From a virus, in the IMG/VR virus record IMGVR_UViG_3300023109_000176, positions 1 to 20,911 of that record: a stretch of DNA of 20,911 bases; one strand, given 5' to 3'. The notes under the pieces are model-generated. The model was not told where the DNA came from and did no database searches. It worked only from the letters and a program-made list of their open reading frames with translations. Of this stretch, positions 9,501 to 16,700 are shown one piece after another; the first letter of the stretch is position 1, and each line of letters opens with the position of its first letter. A program made the position numbers and the translations under genes.

Positions 9501-10885
9501 ACGATACAGCTTTAGCATGGAGAGGGGCTGGTGTTCAATACGGGCAGGGTGAGTTCTTAACGGATGCTTTAAGTAAGGCTGTAGCTCAACTTTATAATAG
9601 TCCTAGAGCTCAACACGTTTCAGACAGAATAATTGTAGTTCTTAGCGATGGAGTTCTTACAACCGGGGACTGGCGTCATGAAGGTGGATTTTATAATAGA
9701 TATAGCCCAACTTCCTTGAATATAGCTGGATCTTTAAGAAAAGGAGGAGCTTTATCAAAAAGAAGACCGAGTGATGCGGTTTTAGGCGATAGTTCTTACG
9801 CTTATGGGCCGGCAAATCCATTAGCTAAACTGAACGAATACGAAAATCAAAATAACCCAGAAACTGAACAAAAACCTGAATGGTATTCTGAAGAAGTTCC
9901 TACGATTTTAATGTTTGCATCAGTAGGTAGTTCACCCTATCTTTCTAGCCATAATAAAAAATATGTTTATGATTATGATCCAAATAAAACTGAGGAACCT
10001 CAATTTCATTTCCCTATAAGCGCAGAACCCTCGAAGGAGGTTGCTAGGCTATTAAGTTTAGTTCAAACAATTTCTAGAATAACATCTGACACTGGTTATG
10101 AAAATTTATTCTGCGTTAGATTAAAGAATTGCGGACCAAACCCAATTAAAATACTTAATACCATCGTAAACCTAAAAAACGAACCAAGTGAATTAAAATG
10201 GACAACCTCAGTATTAAATTCAGGAATCCCAAGAGATGGTAATTACAGGGTAGTTACGGAAATCGAGAAAGAGCATAACATAGTCAACATAAAAAAGGGA
10301 TATGGCGGGCAATTCCATGGAGACCCTAATAATGTTTCATTTTTTCAAGAAAGCGCTTACGGAAGCAAGCAATCAAACACTTTATGGGAAAATTTTAACA
10401 CTGAATATGAAGTAATCAGAAATGGAGAAGTTTTTGAAATTAATGGGGGTTGGCATAGTAGGCAATCATACAAAATAGAAACTGAAGAAAATTTTAAAAT
10501 ACAACTTGATGATGGGTCTTTCATCGCAACCGACCCCATTTTAGTGAACCCTCCAAGAACTAGAGGTGTTTATAATACCGGAGTAGCATTTAGGGGTATG
10601 CCCATAAGATTATTCAAAACCACATCCGAATTGGAAATAGTAGATTACAATATAGGTGGGGTTGATTTAAGTAAATGGGATGAGGGACAAGAGGGTAATT
10701 ACGACCATTTACCTATACTGCAAAACGAAGAGGTTATTGATCTATTTTTCGGGTTGAGAATCGGAAGCTTAAGAAGCATAGGGGATACGATAGAATTAGT
10801 GTTTAACACTCAAGATATGAAGCATAAAAAAATGGACTGCTACGGAAAAGTGGAAGTTCCAGTTCAGGTAGAACCTATAGATTAG
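6545..10885 (+). CDS. Giant multidomain tail-tip protein: two gpM-like domains plus VWA adhesion domain (1446 aa)
   Basis: Lambda gpM is about 109 residues and joins the tail tip. Here two gpM-like domains lie at about 243-375 and 660-785. Both have a strand pair, a helix like AIMHFLQEKHFAYES or EILQFLESHLGYKKFKFPMP, and a closing strand pair like HNIKYRNNNAISARF. Residues 8-22 (W8, Y14, D18) and 222-246 (C225, H229, W245) together look like a CBM5/12-type sugar-binding module, split by a beta-sandwich (about 50-215) resembling CBM_4_9 folds. A VWA domain covers about 840-1185, with metal-site residues D849, T851, S853, T1006 and D1035 and the strand RIIVVLSDG; an insertion of roughly 90 residues follows its first helix. 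Ig-like strands at about 1188-1240 and 1350-1446 close the protein. It starts directly after the previous TAA. Domain calls are by eye. A host-surface adhesin role is inferred. Confidence 0.8.
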   Translation: MDIGVKEWELDKAYNVDDIIRVGNLSLPSYVDLNDPKDEDGFFHLSTIRVGLDSGEKVITDDNYKVVIDNRTKGDFFERIDLSVSQEVNFGYYFPVNKNIGYKVRSLVKKIDENSETADPYNTFIEEKEGKINLNTSIGVGVGIRFYDQNQDEIKNVDRRKTTRLMASSELSHKEYYNVQIDIRPEDIPSDAVSASAVILIYGLRKGGFTFRKIKSTNLSEFFYCTKKHTSSLARMPNANGDDFWTQDFKWRPSYGSKSDFTAINDDMKMGEGSDYVNNLSINSLPMKLDVLFDNRTDKQAKAIMHFLQEKHFAYESTFGIDYKGDRLASSEVSYFNFIYTNPYREDLKFVCSEFSHNIKYRNNNAISARFVCDTESTLRSVESHSGFNKRLDVILKIFIDEETHFKKGEKIKLSTFPKPKDKFDEEGNLIESGLEKMGEVIYIEASEYDENGNPNIAKIKFREDQDLNQLDCISITNLESEESIYNLDKANIIKVIDNKTFLIKFHVESGSYDISDVGGYDHLQDDEELFFETDDGRSLTVTNEEVSAPVDVRKLMRCPEDCLSTSPFFPESLDEITSELTDPSTGGKRKRIIFLKDFRQLQLEEPISRESTSITVTPLSSFTLKDKDDFDLLIPAVRGRSSIYLRDPDRIPKFPWAQVRNLEHRPSLTFTLNATPTNIKSDFVKYYEKRYKKEINQNMSTFTVVFDQRDDEETLEILQFLESHLGYKKFKFPMPRPHQSDASSITTQSRKGGSAFYCPSWSHEIVYKNNHKITATFIESSTSINENLSDFKGPCYSAALYNPVTKHELCTFASVGVGMMCESTENMVNINGGFNGKRKAVDIVFVVDTTGSMTYRNISGEGTNGNYSYSKYMSAIDVIMKMVTSYGKLVMPGTFDYAGLIEAPAISQSEPPWPVDENLTTLIDPEKEDINEDLRLKGYDTKKLEEFSIKIEKDRVNFGLILMGHGNTPIDLSIYPQSFDKKIFYDTALAWRGAGVQYGQGEFLTDALSKAVAQLYNSPRAQHVSDRIIVVLSDGVLTTGDWRHEGGFYNRYSPTSLNIAGSLRKGGALSKRRPSDAVLGDSSYAYGPANPLAKLNEYENQNNPETEQKPEWYSEEVPTILMFASVGSSPYLSSHNKKYVYDYDPNKTEEPQFHFPISAEPSKEVARLLSLVQTISRITSDTGYENLFCVRLKNCGPNPIKILNTIVNLKNEPSELKWTTSVLNSGIPRDGNYRVVTEIEKEHNIVNIKKGYGGQFHGDPNNVSFFQESAYGSKQSNTLWENFNTEYEVIRNGEVFEINGGWHSRQSYKIETEENFKIQLDDGSFIATDPILVNPPRTRGVYNTGVAFRGMPIRLFKTTSELEIVDYNIGGVDLSKWDEGQEGNYDHLPILQNEEVIDLFFGLRIGSLRSIGDTIELVFNTQDMKHKKMDCYGKVEVPVQVEPID

Positions 10886-10886
10886 T

Positions 10887-11999
10887 ATGACATTTTTGAG
10901 CCCAGAAGACTATCAGATTAAATTTTCATCCTTGGATGAAGCCGTTGTTATTAATAAGAAATTTTTATCCAAAGAAGCTAGTGAAACACTAATTACTACT
11001 GCAGATAATGGTTTGCTCATAGAGGTTGATGGGTATGAGACAAAGAGTATTCAGTGTGATTATTTATGTAGAGAAAACCTGGTTGACTCTGGGAAATTCA
11101 CACTCATAAATACTTGTTCTATGCCTATAACGGTTACAGGTTTCACTGTTTCAGATTCTGAAAGGTTTTCTTTGTTTGATCATGAAAAATACAAAGATTT
11201 AAATATATATAGTAAAGAGATCGTCGAGGAATTGCCATTCACTATAGAGCCGAAGAAAAAGAAAACGGTTAATACTTTCTTTCACCCAAAATATGAAGAA
11301 TTACAATATGGGAACGAGGGAACTATTCTAAATAGAAATGGAGATAAATTTGGGGCAAAAGTAGAAATATACCCAGGATTTAAAATATCAAATTGTGAAT
11401 CAAATGATATATGCGACGCAAGCCTCACATTAACAGGAGAATTTTTATGCGAAAGAAGTGAAGAGGGTCTAGAGTTGCTAAAAAATAAACATAACTTTGA
11501 AACACCAGGAGAACTTCCGGAAACTTTTGACCCTAATATGGATGCAATTCCTGACCCTAGTGCTGATTTATTTATATGCCCTATCCTTGAAGATGAATAT
11601 AGTTATACTATAAATTTTACTTCTCAAAATGGTGATAGCGCAACAGCTATAGGTGAATTTAGGGTTAATGAACAAGGAAAATGGGAAACTAAAATACAAG
11701 TTAGTCAAGAATTTGATGGTGAATCCCAACAAACAGACTGGCAAGTGGGTCATAGTAAGGCTGAAGCGGGTAATACATCGTCATGGATTATAGTTCCAGA
11801 CGTCGAGAATAATATGTCTGAATATCCAATTATATTTGCGCAAGGCGTAGATGGAGGTACAACTTATTACTCTATACATGAGTATGAAGATACATCCACA
11901 AACCAGGAGAACTTAACTACCAAACCCGATGAATTCTTGGATCTTGTCGACGGAAACCTACCTGAGACAACGCAACCAGACTGCGTTCCATTAGGTTAA
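10887..11999 (+). CDS. Tail-associated protein with ASH/Hydin-like Ig domain (370 aa)
   Basis: Residues about 65-188 follow the pattern of ASH/Hydin-type (choice-of-anchor D) Ig-like domains. An opening strand LINTCSMPITVTGFTV is followed by SERFSLF, then PFTIEPKKKKTVNTFFHPKY, the hallmark hydrophobic-Pro-x5-x-F-x-P stretch, and a closing strand ASLTLTGEFLCE. Similar strands occur near residue 1188 of the preceding gene product (VRLKNCGPNPIKILNTIV), so the two may stack or share origin. The N-terminus has several Cys residues (in IQCDYLCRE). The second half (about 225-370) is acidic and beta-rich, with no recognised family. There is no signal peptide or membrane segment. It starts one base after the previous stop. 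It sits between M-like and L-like genes, where lambda has none, and is probably a tail-tip decoration or spacer (inference). Confidence 0.6.
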   Translation: MTFLSPEDYQIKFSSLDEAVVINKKFLSKEASETLITTADNGLLIEVDGYETKSIQCDYLCRENLVDSGKFTLINTCSMPITVTGFTVSDSERFSLFDHEKYKDLNIYSKEIVEELPFTIEPKKKKTVNTFFHPKYEELQYGNEGTILNRNGDKFGAKVEIYPGFKISNCESNDICDASLTLTGEFLCERSEEGLELLKNKHNFETPGELPETFDPNMDAIPDPSADLFICPILEDEYSYTINFTSQNGDSATAIGEFRVNEQGKWETKIQVSQEFDGESQQTDWQVGHSKAEAGNTSSWIIVPDVENNMSEYPIIFAQGVDGGTTYYSIHEYEDTSTNQENLTTKPDEFLDLVDGNLPETTQPDCVPLG

Positions 12000-12004
12000 T
12001 AATT

Positions 12005-13042
12005 ATGAGAGATACAACTGGAAACGTAAAGTCACTTTTTGATATATCACCTTCTGCTATAGTTTGTTTTTACAAAATAGACTTAAAAGGAAAAGGTAGT
12101 TATTTATTTCACGCCGGAGAAAACGGATACAGGAAAGGAATAGTATTTAATGGAGAAAAGTATGATTTTTTCCCTATAAAAGTAGAAGGTTTTGAGACTC
12201 AGGGAGATGGAAGATTGCCTAGACCGAAAATGACTTTCTCAAATCATCAAGGAAATATATCTATAAGATTGGGCGCGTTTAAAGATTTTATAAATTATAA
12301 AGTTACAAGAATCAAGACATTCGTTAAATTTTTAGATAATGAAAATTTTCCTGACAATATTAATCCTCACGCCGATCCAAATCCTGACGCTTCTTTTTCA
12401 GAGGATGTTTTTTATGTGAATCAAAAAACAAAAGAAGATGACAATATAGTTGAATTTGAATTAGTATCACTTTTAGAACTACAAAATGCTAAGGTCCCGG
12501 CCCGAACAATGTACTCTAATTACTGTAGTTGGCAATATAGATCAAACATAGGCTGCAGATATAAAGGTAAGCCTATTGCAGACGGAAAAAATAAAAGATT
12601 CGTACCAAGTGGTTATAGTGGAGCTATGGTTGGATCCGAAGTATATATAACAGGAGAAGTATTAGATCAAGAATTTGCAAAAACAGGAGAAGATGGATTT
12701 TACTTGGAATGGGACAGGTCGATTAAATATAATAAAGGAGATGTGGTTAGAATTGAACCTTTCGATCAAGATAAAGATATATATCCAGCTAGTATATATG
12801 TATGTCTGGAAGACGGAACTAGATCCTACCCTGTAACAGACAGAAAAAACTGGGTGCTTGATGCGTGCGATAAAACTCTATGCGGTTGCCGATTAAGATT
12901 TGGAGAGAATGCAACTGGCGCAGGGGGCGGATCAAGAGGTGATGTATCTCTTGGAGAAGAAGGGCAGCTTTGGACAGAAACGGGGGGTAATGGTTTACCT
13001 TTTGGCGGTTTCCCTGGAATTGACCCTTATGACTTTAAATAA
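12005..13042 (+). CDS. Minor tail tip protein, lambda gpL-like, iron-sulfur cysteines (345 aa)
   Basis: The protein matches lambda gpL along its length: IVCFYKIDLKG near residue 19, VEGFETQGDGRLPRPKMTFS near 60-80, an FVKFLD strand near 107-112, and the cysteine region. Cysteines C174 (NYCSWQY), C184 (IGCRYKG) and C288, C293, C295 (ACDKTLCGCRLRFG) align with those that bind a 4Fe-4S cluster in lambda gpL (established for lambda). Lambda gpL is about 232 residues. Most of the extra length lies between C184 and C288, where W236, Y242, D246, C267 and W283 fit a CBM5/12-type sugar-binding module. The Gly-rich tail after C295 ends FGGFPGID, like lambda's FGGF. A weak TTAGGT lies about 8 bases before the ATG. 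The last 14 bases overlap the next gene. gpL joins the tip complex beneath gpJ. Confidence 0.9.
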   Translation: MRDTTGNVKSLFDISPSAIVCFYKIDLKGKGSYLFHAGENGYRKGIVFNGEKYDFFPIKVEGFETQGDGRLPRPKMTFSNHQGNISIRLGAFKDFINYKVTRIKTFVKFLDNENFPDNINPHADPNPDASFSEDVFYVNQKTKEDDNIVEFELVSLLELQNAKVPARTMYSNYCSWQYRSNIGCRYKGKPIADGKNKRFVPSGYSGAMVGSEVYITGEVLDQEFAKTGEDGFYLEWDRSIKYNKGDVVRIEPFDQDKDIYPASIYVCLEDGTRSYPVTDRKNWVLDACDKTLCGCRLRFGENATGAGGGSRGDVSLGEEGQLWTETGGNGLPFGGFPGIDPYDFK

Positions 13043-13754
13043 ATACTACAAAGAGATTATTGAGCACGCAAAGTCTAATCAAGAAGAAGAGATTTGCGGG
13101 TTAGTTATATTAAATAAAGACCTAAGCCTCGATGTTAAAAAATTAAAAAACAACAGCGGTAACCCAAGAGAATGTTTTGCTATATCGGCGCAAGATTTTA
13201 TAGACAACAAACTTAAACACAAAATTTTAGGCATATATCATTCTCATCCTGTGTCTAGTGAGCTTCCTTCAGAGCAAGACATTAAGGTTTCAGAGGAAAT
13301 GGGTATACCTTATTTAATATATAGTTTAAAATCTAATAATTTCTTTTTATATTATCCTGAGTCTTATATTCCTGATAGTTTAATTGGTAGGCCTTATGTT
13401 AAAGGTTTTTATGAATGCACTTGTTTGCTTAAAGATTATTTTATTAGTGAGCTAGATATAAATATAACAAAATGGAACAAAAACTATTGGCTGACAGAAT
13501 CAGACCAAGAAGCTAATGAGCAATTAAATAAAATACTAAATAAAAATTTGAATAAAGTAAAAATTGAAGATATAAAAAAACATGATGTTATAGTATTTGA
13601 GGTAAAAAAAGAAGCAAGAAGACATGTTGGTATTTATATGGGTGATGATTATTTTATCCATCAGTGCGGTAATACTATATCGCGCCGCCAAATACTAGAC
13701 AATAGATGGCAATCTAAAATAAAAGAGTTGTACAGGCACCCCTCTTTGGTGTAA
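13029..13754 (+). CDS. Tail assembly peptidase, lambda gpK-like: JAMM plus NlpC/P60 domains (241 aa)
   Basis: The N-terminal half is a JAB/MPN (JAMM) metallopeptidase: catalytic Glu E21 in EEICG, then H71-S-H73-P with S81-x-x-D84, the complete zinc-binding set. The C-terminal half is NlpC/P60-like: probable nucleophile C130 in YECTCLLKDYF (C132 is also near) and H199 in RRHVGIYMGDDYFIHQ. Lambda gpK has the same two-domain order and acts in tail-tip assembly; NlpC/P60 domains commonly cut cell-wall peptides. The ATG at 13029 was chosen because the protein then opens with the JAMM helix MTLNKYYKEIIEHAKS. An ATG at 12900 is in frame, but would add 43 residues lying inside the gpL gene with no family match. 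The overlap with gpL is 14 bases, suggesting coupled translation. No good Shine-Dalgarno sequence is visible. Order L-K-I/J matches lambda. Confidence 0.9.
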   Translation: MTLNKYYKEIIEHAKSNQEEEICGLVILNKDLSLDVKKLKNNSGNPRECFAISAQDFIDNKLKHKILGIYHSHPVSSELPSEQDIKVSEEMGIPYLIYSLKSNNFFLYYPESYIPDSLIGRPYVKGFYECTCLLKDYFISELDINITKWNKNYWLTESDQEANEQLNKILNKNLNKVKIEDIKKHDVIVFEVKKEARRHVGIYMGDDYFIHQCGNTISRRQILDNRWQSKIKELYRHPSLV

Positions 13755-13760
13755 ATAAAG

Positions 13761-13771
13761 TAGGAAAAAGG
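13761..13771 (+). promoter_or_regulatory. Shine-Dalgarno-like site for the gpI-gpJ fusion gene
   Basis: TAGGAAAAAGG lies in the 17-base gap after the gpK stop, directly before the ATG at 13772. The AGGA core is about 6 bases from the start. It is the clearest ribosome-binding site among the plus-strand genes, and this is the only plus-strand junction where the next start is not close enough to the previous stop for simple coupling. Confidence 0.6.
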
Positions 13772-16700
13772 ATGAAAAAAGTATTTTTACACGGAGAGCT
13801 AGGTAAGCGTTTTGGTTCAGAATGGGATTTGCATGTAAGATCCCCAGCTGAAGCAGTGCATGCGCTTTTTGCTAACAGCCCCGAAATAGAGAAATACTTA
13901 AACAGAAAACACCAAGAAAATATATATTACGGAATCAAAAAAGAAGGCAGCTCTAATTTTGCTGAAAAAGAAGAGTATTTTCTTGATTCAAATAAAGATT
14001 TTCATGTATTCCCATTACCCCAAGGAGCCTCTCTTGGAGCTCTCGTAATGACAGCTATAACTACCGCTGCCAGCATGTATATATCTAAAAAAATAGCTGA
14101 GGCTATGGAGCGAGACGATGATACATTACAAGCTCAAACCAAATCTTACATATACAACGGAACGCAAAATAGATATCAGCAAGGAAATTCTATCCCTGTA
14201 GGATATGGGACGCTTAAGGTTGGTCCGAATGTGATATCCTCCTGTTCTGTAAACTATGATTTTGATTCGGAAAAAGGTAAAATTTTTAATTTTAGTAATG
14301 GCCTTTACAGTTTGATACCTGAATATCATAAATATCATATTAGCGATTTAGGCCCTTTATTTTCTTGTTTTGCGCAAAATTCTTTTGATGGAAGCAGTAA
14401 GTATAAATTTATAGATCCAGCTTTTCAATATTTAAGTAACACTATTGCTGATGGAGCGTTTGGAACAACCGACGGAATATATGGAGGTTTTGAAGAAGTT
14501 GAAGCGCAGAAAGACAGATTCGTGACAATGAAGAAAAAGGGTAATGCTATTGGGGGTTATTACTACTATACATATAATTTTTCAAAAGGCGTAAATCAAG
14601 CTTTTCTTGGTAATTTTCACGAACTTGGAAACTGGTATCCTTCTTTAAGATTAATGACAGAAGAAGAAAGGACTGCTGCTGAAGCATTTAGGCTGGCTGT
14701 ATCTGAGGGTAACGCATTAAGGTCAGCTTATGTTTGCCTGCAAAGCAAGCCTTTGCTGGAATCGAGCGAGGAACAAAAAATATTTTACCCAATATCTTTT
14801 GTTGAGAAACTACCCGAGCACCTGCAAGCAGGAGATAGCCCAAGCTTTCTTGAAGAGTCAAAATCTTTTCCTCTTCATGTAGGGCAGAGGTGGAGAGGGG
14901 CATTAAAATCAAAGGGAGTTGGTTGGCATAAACTTGAATCAACATCGGTATTAAAAAGCTTAGATCTTGTAGGTGAAGGAGAAATTGGAGGATTTGCCGA
15001 CACAGACGGATCTCAATTATTGTTTGATGATAGTTCAGTAGCTAACGTAACCCCTGAAAGCCTTGACTCAATAAATCTTAGAAATGAAAAAGATGATTAC
15101 TTGAAAGCTGTATATCTAGATGATACGCCAGTGAAAGAAGTGAGTTTCGATAGAATATCGCAAGGCCTTGACGCTTACAATATCAACGAGTTTGATATAG
15201 ATATATCAAGAAATGAAGACAGAATAGGCTCTGAAGATCAAAAATTATTAGAGCCTCAATATTTATTCACAGCTTATACGAAAGAAATAAATGGAACTCT
15301 TTACGGTCCAAGAACAATAAATAAAAAAGATTTAGCCGCAATAGTTCCCTCTAACGAATTTGTAGAAAAAAAAATTTATGATAATGGAGAATATGTAACG
15401 TATCAAGAAGAAGGAGCTAAAAATGCCGGAACCTACGTTGTTAAAGTAGGGTTTAATGAAAAGTTTGATCCTAGTGGTAATTATTATAGTGGGGATTTAG
15501 CTGCTGAATCTGAATCTATAATTTACGAAGGAGAACCTGATGATGCTGATTTTTATGCGGTTGACTCAGCGATGAATGAGTATGAAATTTTTTCTGGGGA
15601 ATATGTAAATTACATATCAGAGGGACATGAAGATAATGAATTTTATGAACAAGGAGACAAAGTAAGATGTAAAAATACAAGCGGAACAATGGGGTATTAC
15701 GAAATGGGCCCTAATGCAAACAAATTCCTAGGAATTTACAACCAGAACTCGGATTATACTGATAAAAAAGGACATTTTTTGATGGACGATATTCCATCTA
15801 GCCAACCCACAGCAAACTCTCCTTTGTTTATTATTACAGGCAATACGAATGGTCATGAAAGTATTAATGATATCGCATCTGGGTTGAGTGCTATAGTCGG
15901 CAGGACAAGTAATTATAGCAATGATCCAATGTTTGTCATTTTAAATCCACAATTTAATGAAGCAATAGTTGATGGGGTGATAAATATATATAGCGCTGAT
16001 GCTGATGATGAGGGGGTAGTAAGTAACACAATAATAGACAGTATAACTTACCCTGATGACGTAGTAGAAGAATTGGATATTACTCCGGGCGAAGAGCTTG
16101 ATATTGAACAAAAACTATGGAAAAAAATAGAAATCAAAAGCCCAATAAAAGTAGAAGATTCTACAGGGTTAGATATAACAGAAGATCTCGCGATATTTGA
16201 AGAATTGGTAGGTCAAAACTTAGATAAAATCATAACAAAAAGGTTCTCTGAGGAAAACTATTTATCACATACTATCATAAACTCTTTAGTTGAAGAAGCT
16301 TATGTTTCCTTAAGAATTGATGAACTAGGATATGTTTATCAAGGCGATGAAGTTGAGGTAGAATACAAAATAGGAGAACTTTGGACTATACTTTTAGGCC
16401 TTATTGGGGTTTACCATGCATTTAGAGCAAGCAGTACCGGTGCTTATTCTGTTAGCTCTTTAGTGGTAGGCAAAGCGGCGACGGCAGCAGTACCTAGCGC
16501 TACTCCTAATGTTGGAGCAGCTACAGCACTTGGGCTATTATCAAGCCATGCATATGCAACGTCAGCTTGGGCTTCGTCAAACGCAGCAGCAAGCACAGCA
16601 TTAATAGCGGGAATTGCAACAATTGTATTAGCTGTCGTCCTGGCAAACCATCGATTTCGTATCGGTACAAAAATTGAAAACTCTGGAGAAATCTGGCCGA

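Noticed and set aside
12900-13028. Upstream ATG at 12900 as the start of the gpK-like gene
   Set aside because: It would add 43 residues inside the Gly-rich end of the gpL-like gene with no family match. The ATG at 13029 starts the JAMM helix directly.
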